A stretch of 42,043 nt of DNA. It comes from an uncultured Bacilli bacterium (GTDB taxonomy: Bacteria; Bacillota_I; Bacilli_A; RF39; UBA660). The position numbers were made by a program, and so were the translations under genes. The notes beneath the pieces are model-generated. The model saw only the letters and a list, made by a program, of their open reading frames with translations. It ran no database searches and was not told the DNA's origin. The DNA is taken from assembly GCA_934133015.1 (NCBI GenBank), contig CAKPAQ010000001.1, forward strand, positions 1-42,043, read 5' to 3'. Of the stretch, positions 23,971 to 32,503 are shown in pieces; position 1 is the stretch's first letter; each line of letters begins with the position of its first letter.

Positions 23971-25509
23971 CTATTTATTTAATTCTTCCAACATTTTTTC
24001 TTTATCTATACGAGCAAATAAAGGACTAGCATTTCCTACTTCATATAAATTATCATCAACATAATTTTGAATATCAATATTATTATTAATTTGTTTACTT
24101 ATTTCACTACTTGTATCAGGTAAATAAGGACTTAGGAATATTCCACATACACGAATTGACTCAAGAAGATTATATAATACTGTTTCTAATCTATCTTTTT
24201 TAGTATCATCTTTAGCTAAAGTCCATGGTGTTGTCTCATCTATATATTTATTTGTTCTTCTAAGTACATCAAATATTTCATCAAGAGCAGCACCTATTTC
24301 TAAATTACTCATTTTCTTCTCAACTTTAGAAGATAAATTATTAATCATAGAAATTAATTCATTATCAACATCTTCAGCAACTTGTTTATTGGCAATTTTA
24401 CCATCAAAATACTTATTAGCCATAGATATAGTACGATTAACAAGGTTACCTAATATATTAGCTAAATCACTATTTACTCTTTCAATTATAAGTTCATATG
24501 TTAAAGTACCATCATTAGCATAAGGAATTTCATGAAGAACATAATATCTAACCGCATCTACGCCAAATTTTTCTACTAAATCATCAGCATATATAACATT
24601 ACCCTTAGATTTACTCATCTTACCTTCCCCAACTAATAGCCAAGGATGTCCAAATACTTGTTTAGGTAATGGTAAATCCAAACTCATTAAAAAACAAGGC
24701 CAGTAAATTGTATGAAAACGAATTATATCCTTACCAATTAAATGTAAATCAGCAGGCCACAATTTTTTAAACTCATCACTACTACCATCAGGATCATAAC
24801 CTATATTAGTAATATAATTAGTTAAAGCATCTAGCCAAACATAAACTACATGTTTAGGATCAAAATCAACAGGAATACCCCAATTAAATGAAGTTCTAGA
24901 TACACATAAATCTTGAAGTCCTGGCTTTATAAAATTATTAATCATTTCATTCTTTCTTGATTCAGGTTTTATAAAATCAGGATGTTTTTCTATGTACTCA
25001 ACCAACTTATCTTGATACTTAGATAATTTAAAAAAGTAAGCATCTTCGCTTTTATGTTCTACATCACGTCCACAATCTGGACATTTTCCATCAACTAATT
25101 GACTTTCGGTAAAAAATGACTCACATGGAGTACAATAAAGACCTTCATATTTTCCAAGATAGATATCACCTTTATCATACATTTTTTTAAATATCTTTTG
25201 AACTATTTCTTCATGATGTTTATCAGTAGTACGAACAAATCGATCATAACTAGTATTCATAATATCCCAGATTCTTTTAATTTCACCAGCAACATTATCT
25301 ACAAATTCCTGTGGAGTAATATTAGCATCTTGCGCTTTAATTTGAATTTTTTCACCATGTTCATCAGTCCCTGTTTGAAAATAAACATCATACCCTTTTA
25401 ATCTTTTATAACGCGCTATACTATCAGCTAAAACTATTTCATATGTATTACCTATATGAGGTTTTCCTGAAGTATAAGCAATTGCTGTTGTAATATAATA
25501 TTTTTCCAT
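23971..25509 (-). CDS. metG: Methionyl-tRNA synthetase
   Basis: 512-residue class I synthetase charging initiator and elongator tRNA-Met. Signatures: YTSGKPHIGNTYE with the HIGH-like HIGN (~residues 16-22), one zinc-binding pair CTPC...CPDC (~125-147), WLDALTNYI, and KMSKSKGNVI (~296-305). It has no C-terminal EMAPII-like tRNA-binding domain, so it is the short form. The ATG overlaps the dut stop by one base. The T-box leader upstream of dut means that metG expression should rise when tRNA-Met is uncharged. Confidence 0.97.
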   Translation of the reverse strand: MEKYYITTAIAYTSGKPHIGNTYEIVLADSIARYKRLKGYDVYFQTGTDEHGEKIQIKAQDANITPQEFVDNVAGEIKRIWDIMNTSYDRFVRTTDKHHEEIVQKIFKKMYDKGDIYLGKYEGLYCTPCESFFTESQLVDGKCPDCGRDVEHKSEDAYFFKLSKYQDKLVEYIEKHPDFIKPESRKNEMINNFIKPGLQDLCVSRTSFNWGIPVDFDPKHVVYVWLDALTNYITNIGYDPDGSSDEFKKLWPADLHLIGKDIIRFHTIYWPCFLMSLDLPLPKQVFGHPWLLVGEGKMSKSKGNVIYADDLVEKFGVDAVRYYVLHEIPYANDGTLTYELIIERVNSDLANILGNLVNRTISMANKYFDGKIANKQVAEDVDNELISMINNLSSKVEKKMSNLEIGAALDEIFDVLRRTNKYIDETTPWTLAKDDTKKDRLETVLYNLLESIRVCGIFLSPYLPDTSSEISKQINNNIDIQNYVDDNLYEVGNASPLFARIDKEKMLEELNK

Positions 25510-25997
25510 TATTTTTCCTCCTTATTAGTAGAACCAATTCCACCAATTCTACAATTATCTATTTTTTCTTCATTATCAACTACTAAAAACTTAGTAAATA
25601 CAGCCTGGCAAATTCTATCACCTTTCTTAGCTACAAAATCAACATCACTATGATTTTGTAGTTTTAACCAAATATGTCCTTCATTATCTGGATTATTATA
25701 ATAATCAAATTCAAATACACCTATTTGATTACACATTCGTACATTATACTTAAAACCAATACTACTTCTAACAACCAAAAACATAACATCATCAGTATCC
25801 ATACAGATTTTAATACCAGTAGGAACCTTTTTAACTTCACCAGGTTTCAAAACAAAATCTTGAAGCACTTCAAAATCATAACCAGCACTATATTTAGTAC
25901 TTCGCTTAGGAATATTATATGAATCATAAAGTTTTTTATCATCACTTACATCTTTCTTAAATTGCTCAAAACTTATTTTTTCAAAATATCTTGCCAT
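25509..25997 (-). CDS. dut: dUTP diphosphatase-like protein (trimeric family)
   Basis: 162 residues. The trimeric dUTPase motifs can be followed: motif 1 SAGYDFEV (~37-44), motif 2 VVRSSIGFK (~75-83), motif 3 region IGVFEFDYY then DNEGHI (~92-110), motif 4 KGDRICQAVF (~124-133) and the glycine-rich motif 5 RIGGIGSTNK near the end. The enzyme hydrolyses dUTP to dUMP, keeping uracil out of DNA. Two changes stand out: motif 3 reads FE where the usual sequence is ID, with the catalytic Asp, and motif 5 has Ile where Phe normally stacks on the base. It is the first gene after the T-box and overlaps metG by one base. GGAGG precedes the ATG. Confidence 0.88.
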   Translation of the reverse strand: MARYFEKISFEQFKKDVSDDKKLYDSYNIPKRSTKYSAGYDFEVLQDFVLKPGEVKKVPTGIKICMDTDDVMFLVVRSSIGFKYNVRMCNQIGVFEFDYYNNPDNEGHIWLKLQNHSDVDFVAKKGDRICQAVFTKFLVVDNEEKIDNCRIGGIGSTNKEEK

Positions 25998-26008
25998 AAC
26001 TTACCTCC

Positions 26009-26232
26009 AAAAAAAAGATCATTAATCCAATAAGGACGAATGATCGCGGTACCACCTTAATTTATAGTAAAACTATACACTTAACTTCTTAACGCGAAAA
26101 ACGTATAAACCTAATATCGATTTATCAGTTCCGGAACCATCTATTTATCTCAAATTATACTTACTTTCACCTAACTAAGCTCTCTACAATAATCATCAAT
26201 AAACTCTTTCCTTCAAAACCTTTATATGTGCC
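26009..26232 (-). promoter_or_regulatory. T-box riboswitch leader of dut-metG (probable tRNA-Met sensor)
   Basis: The minus strand carries the T-box sequence AAGGTGGTACCGCG at 26058-26045. Directly after it is an intrinsic terminator (26045-26009): GATCATT pairs with AATGATC, plus a GTCC/GGAT extension, followed by eight T residues. The terminator's 5' arm overlaps the antiterminator. Upstream, AGAGAGC, a GGTG segment and other Stem I elements are recognisable. AUG at 26140-26138, followed by a purine, is the candidate specifier codon, which fits control of metG; the specifier assignment is tentative because I did not fold the whole leader. The T-box class itself is firm. GGAGG of dut follows the U tract. 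Confidence 0.9.
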
Positions 26233-26234
26233 CA

Positions 26235-26263
26235 ATTATAACACAATATTTATTAATCTTCAA
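26235..26263 (-). promoter_or_regulatory. Predicted sigma-A promoter of the T-box/dut/metG transcript
   Basis: TTGAAG (26263-26258), exactly 17 bases, TATAAT (26240-26235) on the minus strand. The -35 element and part of the spacer lie inside the last codons of spoVT. Transcription should start near 26230. Confidence 0.75.
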
Positions 26264-26777
26264 TATTTTTAATCAAAAAAGAATTAATCATCCTACATAC
26301 TAATTTATCATATTCATCTATAGAATTATCATCAAATACCATAACCATACCTAAAATTTCACTATCCACTATTATTGGACAAATATAATAACAATAATTT
26401 TCAGTTAACATTGGAATTATCTGAAATTCATCTTTAAAATGATCTATTTCTTTTCTTTTTTCCATTTCTAACAATAAAAAACTACTTAATGGTTTATCTA
26501 AATATTTTTTTTCGATATCTTTATTACAAGCAATTATTTTTTCTTTATTAGTAATAATTATTTTTTTATGAATCAAATTATTCGCAACACTAACAAGCTT
26601 ATTAGCAATAGATACCATATCACTCATTAAAGAAAATTTCTTTAATATAATAGATTGACCTTCAATAAATATCTCTAAAGTATCTCCATCTTTTATTTTT
26701 AAACTCTTTCTTATTTCTTTTGGTATAACTATTCTTCCTAACTCATCAATTCTTCTAATAACACCTGTTGATTTCAT
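26253..26777 (-). CDS. spoVT: Stage V sporulation protein T (SpoVT)
   Basis: 174 residues, full length. The N-terminal AbrB-type swapped-hairpin DNA-binding domain is textbook: STGVIRRIDELGRIVIPKEI then LKIKDGDTLEIFIEGQSIIL (residues ~2-46). The C-terminal ~120 residues form the GAF-like domain found in SpoVT. In Bacillus it is a forespore regulator that acts with sigma-G and controls late spore genes and spore dormancy. The usual neighbour mfd is present but one unknown gene intervenes. The ATG has GAGGG six bases upstream. I do not see a confident sigma-G promoter. Confidence 0.96.
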   Translation of the reverse strand: MKSTGVIRRIDELGRIVIPKEIRKSLKIKDGDTLEIFIEGQSIILKKFSLMSDMVSIANKLVSVANNLIHKKIIITNKEKIIACNKDIEKKYLDKPLSSFLLLEMEKRKEIDHFKDEFQIIPMLTENYCYYICPIIVDSEILGMVMVFDDNSIDEYDKLVCRMINSFLIKNIED

Positions 26778-26828
26778 CTCATACCCTCTTTCCAGTATTA
26801 GTGTTTGATAAGAATAAATAATTATACA

Positions 26829-26852
26829 AAAAAAGGAAAAAAATTATTTTTC
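26829..26852 (-). terminator. Weak hairpin after the gene between mfd and spoVT
   Basis: Minus-strand GAAAAA, loop TAATT, TTTTTC, followed by CTTTTTTT. The stem is all A-U except one pair, so this is a low-confidence terminator. Confidence 0.3.
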
Positions 26853-27470
26853 TTCAGTCTTTGAACATATTTTTTGATATCTAATATAACCTTCTTTAGC
26901 TTTATTAATTAAATTGTTATCTCTAAGCATTATTTCCATATTTATCTTAATTTCAAGTTTACCATATAATCTATTAAGTAAATAATCATGAACACGAAGT
27001 AATAATAACTCTTCTTTATCACCTATATGATAGTTTATAATATTCTTTTTAAATAATGAATAAGCATTATTTTGTACCTCAATTATTGAATATTTTTTTA
27101 ATTTATCTTTTAATTCTTTAGTAGTATTTAGAACAATATTATAGTAATTATTTAAATGATCATCATCAAATTCTAAATTAGAAATAGATTTTTCTAATGT
27201 TTCTTTCTTATCATTTAATAAAATTTCTAATTCCTTATAACTATCTAATTTAATTTTATTTACAGTATCAGTTATAAATTTATTATTAGTTAGTCCAGCA
27301 TCTTCATATATAGAATTAATATTTTTAATAGCTGAATCAAACTCTAAATTAAAAATATTGGTAATGGTTTCTAATAAAGATGTAATATTCTTTTCAATAT
27401 CATATTGTAAACTATTTATTAAAATTAACTTATTTTTCTTTCTAAACATTTCAATGATATCCTTATTCAT
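26844..27470 (-). CDS. Helical protein of unknown function between mfd and spoVT
   Basis: 208 residues, almost wholly helical by composition (Leu, Ile, Lys, Glu, Asn), with heptad-like stretches at ~85-110 (KELEILLNDKKETLEKSISNL, in segments). No signal peptide, membrane helix or catalytic motif; I recognise no family. Start chosen at the second of two adjacent ATGs (27470), three bases after GGGTGAT; the frame opens 12 codons earlier. It begins 62 bases after mfd and is probably on the pth-mfd transcript. Its place beside spoVT might mean a sporulation role, but nothing in the sequence shows that. Confidence 0.78.
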   Translation of the reverse strand: MNKDIIEMFRKKNKLILINSLQYDIEKNITSLLETITNIFNLEFDSAIKNINSIYEDAGLTNNKFITDTVNKIKLDSYKELEILLNDKKETLEKSISNLEFDDDHLNNYYNIVLNTTKELKDKLKKYSIIEVQNNAYSLFKKNIINYHIGDKEELLLLRVHDYLLNRLYGKLEIKINMEIMLRDNNLINKAKEGYIRYQKICSKTEEK

Positions 27471-27532
27471 CATATCACCCTTCTTATTATATGATAATAA
27501 TATCAACTTATAAATATTTAGTCAAAGTTTTT

Positions 27533-30500
27533 TTATTTATTTAAAGTAATTGTACTAAGTAATTCAACTAAATAATAAATATAATGTTTTTCCAATTTAA
27601 TTGTATCAAGTATAATTACCAAGCATTGATTCAACAATTTAAATCTAAACATTGGTGATATTTTAAAAGAATCACTAAATAACTTTTCACCATCAATTTT
27701 ACTAGTAGTATTCTTACTAAAAATAAGTTCAATTGAGTTTTTAATATTATTGACTTTTATAATATCTAGATTTTTAGCTAATTTTTCAAACCACTCTTCA
27801 TACATATAAATTATTATATTTTCATCAAGTTTACCAAAGCGATCTTCTAAGTCTGCTTTTACTTCCAACAATTTATCTAAAGAATCAATAGTATTAATTT
27901 GTTTATGTATAGATATTTTTAAATCATCATCATCAGTATAAACATCTGAAATATGTGTAGAAACATCTAATAATGGTTTTTCATTCTTTGTATCTTCTTC
28001 AACTGGTTCTTTACCCTTCAAAATATTTATCTCATCTTGAAGCATTTTTAAATACAAGTCAATACCAACAGTATCAATAAATCCAGCCTGTTCACTACCA
28101 AGAATATCACCAGCACCACGAATAGATAAATCACGTGTCGCAATTGAAAAACCACTACCAAGTTCAGTAAAATCTTTAATAGCATTTAATCTTTTAACAG
28201 CTACTTCATTAAGAACTTTAGTAGGAGAATACATAAAATAGGCATATGCAATCTTATTACTTCTACCAACTCTTCCTCTTATCTGATACAACTGACTTAA
28301 GCCAAAGTGATCTGCATCTAAAATTATCAAAGTATTAGCATTAGGTATATCCATACCTGTTTCAATTATTGTAGTACATATTAAAATATCATATTCACCT
28401 TTTATAAATGAATACATTCTATCTTCAAGTTCTTCTTTGGTAAGACGTCCATGAGCATAAACAATCCTAGCTTCAGGGACTAACTTACTAATTTCAAGCA
28501 TCTTTTTTTCAATTGTTTCTACATGATTATAAAGTAGAAAAACCTGACCACTTCTTGATAATTCTTTATATATTGCATCTCTTATTATTTGATTGTTTTC
28601 CTCTATTACATAAGTCTGAACTGGATATCTATTAACAGGTGGAGTTTGAATTAAAGATAAACTCCTAATACCAACCATTGACATTTGTAAAGTTCTAGGA
28701 ATTGGAGTAGCTGTTAAAGTTAATACATCAACATTAGTTTTATATCTTTTTATTTTTTCTTTATGTGTAACTCCAAATCTTTGTTCCTCATCAATAACTA
28801 ACAAACCTAAATCTTTAGGTTTAATATCATTACTTAATAATCGATGTGTACCAATAACAAAATCGATTGTACCATCATTTAAACCAGTTATTATTCTTTT
28901 CTTCTCTTTAGGTGAAGTAAAACGATTAAGTAAACCAATACTAACTGGAAAGTTTTTAAATCGAATAAGAGCATTTTGGTATTGTTGATTAGAAAGAATA
29001 GTTGTTGGACATAAATATAAAACTTGTTTAGAATCTAATATTGCCTTAAATATAGCTCTAAAAGCAACCTCAGTCTTACCATAACCTACGTCACCACATA
29101 ATAATCGATCCATAGGCTTAGAAGAAATCATATCTTCTTTTATCTGTTTTATAGCTAATAATTGATCTTGAGTTTCATTATATTCAAAATCATTTTCAAA
29201 TTGTCGTTGCAAATCAGAATCAGGAGAAAAAGCAAATCCCTGTTTCATTTCTCTTTCTGCATATAATTTTAGTAATTGATCAGCAATATCATGAATTTTA
29301 CTTTTAACTCTATTTTTTACTTTTTGCCAATCTGAACCACCTAATTTATTTATTTTAGGTATAGTACCTTCCTTACCAGAAAATTTACTTATCATATCAA
29401 TTTTCTCAGCAGGAATATACAATTTATCATTTCCAGCATAGATAACTTCAACATAATCTTTGATTAAATCTCCATGAGATAATGTTTTTATACCATTATA
29501 AATACCAATACCATTAACAGCATTAACAACATAATCACCAACACTTAATTTACTAATATCTTTTATTTTTGATGCATACTTAAATTTATTTTTATATTTC
29601 TTTAAATTAGAATTATTATTAAATAACTCATTAGGTGTAAGTATGACATAGTCATCATAAATAAAACCTTTATTTACATTTTTTATGATTATATTTACTT
29701 TTTGTAAAATAATATTATCTTCATCAGTAATAACATAAGGAACTTTTAATACCTTGATAAAATTTTTTAATTGGATCTCCTTAAGATAAATAATTACTTT
29801 TTTATTTAAATATAATTGATCAGATAAAAAATTATTAATTGCTTCTATATTTTCATGAAATGGTACTATTTCTTTGGCATCAAAATTAATTGGTTTAACT
29901 TGTTTTTCTGATAAAATATTATCTATTGTTAAGTAGTAATTAAGATGTTTAGGATTTAATTGATGAAAATCAAACATATAATTACCATCAAAATCACTAT
30001 CTTTTTCTTGCTTATATTCAAAAGTCTCTTTTACTATTTGTTCATATGCATTATCAAGTTGACTTTTATCTTTATAAAAAACTATTGGATCATCTAAATA
30101 ATCTAATAATGATTCTACAGATGAATATAATTTTAAATATTTTTGTTTACGCATGTTCTCATCAATTTCTGTATTTACAATAAATTCACTATAAGGGTAA
30201 ATGACAATTTCCTTTAAGTTAGATATTGATTTTTGACTATCTTCATCAAAAATACGCATAGAATCGATGGTATCACCAAAAAATTCAAATCTAATTGGAT
30301 GATCACTTCCTAATGGGAAAATATCAATTATGTAACCTCTAACAGAAAACTCTCCAGTTTTTGTAACAAGAGATTCACGCTTATATCCTATATTAAAAAA
30401 ATATTGAACCAAATCTTGTTGAGAATATTCATCACCCAAAGCCAATTTTTTTATACTATTTTTATAGTTAACTTTAGCTGGCAAATATCTCAAATAACCC

Positions 30501-30829
30501 ATTAAATTAGTAACAATAATTAATTTATTACCACTAATAATTTGATTTAAGGTATCTAATCTATTAATCATTAAATCAGGACTTATCGCAATAGCCTCAC
30601 TCGTTAAAAAATCATCCATAGGAAACAATAAAACATTATCACAGTAATTAAGTAATGATTGATATAATTGATTTGCTTCAAATAAACTTGGGGTTACAAT
30701 TAGTATTGGTTTAGATTGATTATCAACAAAAATATTTTCAATATAACGACAAAAAAGCTCATCTGTCATACCAGATAAAGCAGTATTATCAATACATAGT
30801 TTTTCTATTTTAGAAGCAAAAATATTCAT
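27533..30829 (-). CDS. mfd: Transcription-repair coupling factor Mfd
   Basis: 1098 residues, close to the usual ~1150. Order: UvrB-homology domain (~1-330, with RFEFFGDTIDSMRIFDEDSQ), RNA polymerase-interacting CarD-like domain (~435-500, SVGDYVVNAVNGIGIYNG), RecG-like translocase with Walker A GDVGYGKTEVAF (~576-587), DEEQRFGVTHKEK (~683-695) and motif VI QIRGRVGRSNKIAYAYF, and a C-terminal regulatory domain. It removes RNA polymerase stalled at DNA lesions and recruits UvrA. It follows pth by 11 bases; pth-mfd-spoVT order is as in Bacillus except for the intervening gene. Confidence 0.97.
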   Translation of the reverse strand: MNIFASKIEKLCIDNTALSGMTDELFCRYIENIFVDNQSKPILIVTPSLFEANQLYQSLLNYCDNVLLFPMDDFLTSEAIAISPDLMINRLDTLNQIISGNKLIIVTNLMGYLRYLPAKVNYKNSIKKLALGDEYSQQDLVQYFFNIGYKRESLVTKTGEFSVRGYIIDIFPLGSDHPIRFEFFGDTIDSMRIFDEDSQKSISNLKEIVIYPYSEFIVNTEIDENMRKQKYLKLYSSVESLLDYLDDPIVFYKDKSQLDNAYEQIVKETFEYKQEKDSDFDGNYMFDFHQLNPKHLNYYLTIDNILSEKQVKPINFDAKEIVPFHENIEAINNFLSDQLYLNKKVIIYLKEIQLKNFIKVLKVPYVITDEDNIILQKVNIIIKNVNKGFIYDDYVILTPNELFNNNSNLKKYKNKFKYASKIKDISKLSVGDYVVNAVNGIGIYNGIKTLSHGDLIKDYVEVIYAGNDKLYIPAEKIDMISKFSGKEGTIPKINKLGGSDWQKVKNRVKSKIHDIADQLLKLYAEREMKQGFAFSPDSDLQRQFENDFEYNETQDQLLAIKQIKEDMISSKPMDRLLCGDVGYGKTEVAFRAIFKAILDSKQVLYLCPTTILSNQQYQNALIRFKNFPVSIGLLNRFTSPKEKKRIITGLNDGTIDFVIGTHRLLSNDIKPKDLGLLVIDEEQRFGVTHKEKIKRYKTNVDVLTLTATPIPRTLQMSMVGIRSLSLIQTPPVNRYPVQTYVIEENNQIIRDAIYKELSRSGQVFLLYNHVETIEKKMLEISKLVPEARIVYAHGRLTKEELEDRMYSFIKGEYDILICTTIIETGMDIPNANTLIILDADHFGLSQLYQIRGRVGRSNKIAYAYFMYSPTKVLNEVAVKRLNAIKDFTELGSGFSIATRDLSIRGAGDILGSEQAGFIDTVGIDLYLKMLQDEINILKGKEPVEEDTKNEKPLLDVSTHISDVYTDDDDLKISIHKQINTIDSLDKLLEVKADLEDRFGKLDENIIIYMYEEWFEKLAKNLDIIKVNNIKNSIELIFSKNTTSKIDGEKLFSDSFKISPMFRFKLLNQCLVIILDTIKLEKHYIYYLVELLSTITLNK

Positions 30830-30840
30830 ATTATCACCAA

Positions 30841-31401
30841 CTATTTATGATTATATTTTGACATTAATTGATCAAATGACATTACAAAATAATCATTTAA
30901 TACATTTAATACAATATCAGTAACTTCATTCAATTTTTGTCGTTCTATTTGTGAAGTTTTTCCTAATACATAATCTTTAGTATCTATATTTTTATTGTTA
31001 GATATACCTATTTTTATTCTTTTATATTCCTGTGTTCCTAAGTGTAATTCAATATTTTTTAAGCCATTATGTCCACCACTAGAACCCTTTTTCTTTAATT
31101 TGAAATTACCTAATGGTAAATCTAAATCATCATTAATTATTAAAATGTCATCTAAAGAAATTTTATAAAAATCAACAAATCTACGAATTACCTCACCACT
31201 TAGATTGATATACGATTGTGGTTTTAATAAAATTACCTTTTCATTTTTGATAATAGCTTCAGTATACAATCCATTAAATTTACTTTTATTAAGGAAAACT
31301 CCCAAACTAGAAGCAAATTTATCAATTGTTTGAAATCCAACATTATGACGAGTATTATCATACTCTTTTCCAGGATTACCTAAACCAACTATTAATTTCA
31401 C
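30841..31401 (-). CDS. pth: Peptidyl-tRNA hydrolase
   Basis: 186 residues, full length. GLGNPGKEYDNTRHNVGF contains the substrate Asn and catalytic His (~residues 6-23), PQSYINLSGE and INDDLDLPLGNFKLKKKGSSGGHNGLKNIE follow in segments, with the remaining active-site Asn, Asp and basic residues. Releases tRNA from prematurely dissociated peptidyl-tRNA. The start is GTG at 31401, with AGGTGAT upstream; the AGGTGA overlaps the end of the tiny ORF before it (stop TGA at 31408-31406), so translation is likely coupled. mfd follows by 11 bases. Confidence 0.96.
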   Translation of the reverse strand: MKLIVGLGNPGKEYDNTRHNVGFQTIDKFASSLGVFLNKSKFNGLYTEAIIKNEKVILLKPQSYINLSGEVIRRFVDFYKISLDDILIINDDLDLPLGNFKLKKKGSSGGHNGLKNIELHLGTQEYKRIKIGISNNKNIDTKDYVLGKTSQIERQKLNEVTDIVLNVLNDYFVMSFDQLMSKYNHK

Positions 31402-31405
31402 ACTA

Positions 31406-31597
31406 TCACCTACTTAATTTTTTCACTTTATTAACTACTTTTTTATATTTATATTTTCCAAATATTTTTTCTAATTTAATTTTTCTATCTAACAAACTAA
31501 AACTACAAATAGAAATTTCATCAATCCATTCATCTTTAAAATCAATAGTTATACTTTTTCTTAAAGTATGTGGATTTACTCTTTGTGCCATACTCAT
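31406..31597 (-). CDS. Small protein with a ribosomal S3-like N-terminus
   Basis: 63 residues. After three residues the sequence AQRVNPHTLRKSITIDF then KDEWI is strikingly like the first 22 residues of ribosomal protein S3 (GQKVNP.GLR......W...W). The rest (SICSFSLLDRKIKLEKIFG, then a Lys/Val-rich tail) does not follow S3. The genuine rpsC should be in the main ribosomal operon elsewhere. Start at 31597 with GGGTGA seven bases upstream; a longer frame opens at 31615 inside the ribosome binding site. It directly precedes and is coupled to pth, where Bacillus has ctc (an L25-family ribosomal protein). It may be a ribosome-associated protein or a remnant; function unknown. Confidence 0.75.
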   Translation of the reverse strand: MSMAQRVNPHTLRKSITIDFKDEWIDEISICSFSLLDRKIKLEKIFGKYKYKKVVNKVKKLSR

Positions 31598-31621
31598 TAT
31601 ATTTTCACCCACCAAATATAC

Positions 31622-31651
31622 TAAAAATTATTTTCCGGGAAATAATTTTTA
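31622..31651. repeat. Noc-type palindrome between rsmI and the small S3-like gene
   Basis: A 30-bp near-perfect inverted repeat whose centre at 31630-31643 is ATTTTCCGGGAAAT, one base from ATTTCCCGGGAAAT, the known binding site of nucleoid occlusion factor Noc in Bacillus. The only break in symmetry is the T-G pair at 31634/31639. The palindrome touches the rsmI stop and on the minus strand ends in TTTTT, so a role as a terminator hairpin for rsmI is also possible. Confidence 0.7.
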
Positions 31652-32488
31652 ATTATTAATATGATATTCCTTATAAACAACTGACTTAGGGATTCCTCTT
31701 TCAACAGCTACTTTCTTAATAGCTTCTTTTTCACTCATACCATCTTCTAAATAAAGGCTAATATGTTCTAAAATAGTCATGCTAGAATAATCTTCTTGTT
31801 CTAAATTACCCTCAACAACGACTACCATTTCCCCTTTTATAGAATCTACTACTTCTAGTACATCAGTAATATTTCCACGAATAGTTTCTTCATATTTTTT
31901 ACTGATTTCTCTACATAAAGCAATTCTACGATTTCCAAATACTTCAAGTAAAGAAGTAAGCATATCTTGAATTCTATGTGGTGCCTCATACAGGATGATA
32001 GTATAAGGTAATTTTTTTAAAGATTCAAGTTCTTTTTTTCTTTTTGAATCCTTACTATTTAAAAAGCCATAAAACAAAAATGGAGCAGGATTAATACCTG
32101 ACATAGTTAAAGCTGGTACAAAAGCAGTTGGCCCTGGCAAACTAATCACATTAAAACCATGGCTTGTAACATATTCTACTATCTTATAGCCCGGATCACT
32201 AATAATAGGCGTACCTCTATCTGTCACAAGACCAATATTTTTTCCATCTTGTAACTCAGATAATACCATTTTTTTTAAAGAATCTTCATTATGATCATCA
32301 GAATGAATAAGTTTTTTCTTAATATTTAACTTATGTAACAATTCACTAGTAACTCTTGTATCTTCACACAACAAAAAATCTACCATTTCTAACGTATGAA
32401 TAGCTCTAAGTGTAATATCTTCCATATTACCAACAGGAGTTGGAATTAAATATAAACTAGGACTATCATCATAACTTTTTTGTCTCAT
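31649..32488 (-). CDS. rsmI: 16S rRNA (cytidine1402-2'-O)-methyltransferase RsmI
   Basis: 279 residues, full length. Tetrapyrrole-methylase fold: LYLIPTPVGNMEDITLRA (~12-29), LCEDTRVTSELL, VTDRGTPIISDPGYKIV (~98-114), SLPGPTAFVPAL and ILYEAPHRI. A C-terminal winged-like segment ends in KKVAVERGIPKSVVYKEY, the helix-turn-helix usual in RsmI. The enzyme methylates the ribose of C1402 in the ribosomal P site. AAGGTG precedes the ATG. It follows the tRNA methyltransferase-like gene as in Bacillus (yabB-yazA-rsmI, with yazA missing here). Confidence 0.96.
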   Translation of the reverse strand: MRQKSYDDSPSLYLIPTPVGNMEDITLRAIHTLEMVDFLLCEDTRVTSELLHKLNIKKKLIHSDDHNEDSLKKMVLSELQDGKNIGLVTDRGTPIISDPGYKIVEYVTSHGFNVISLPGPTAFVPALTMSGINPAPFLFYGFLNSKDSKRKKELESLKKLPYTIILYEAPHRIQDMLTSLLEVFGNRRIALCREISKKYEETIRGNITDVLEVVDSIKGEMVVVVEGNLEQEDYSSMTILEHISLYLEDGMSEKEAIKKVAVERGIPKSVVYKEYHINN

Positions 32489-32503
32489 TTACTACACCTT
32501 CTA

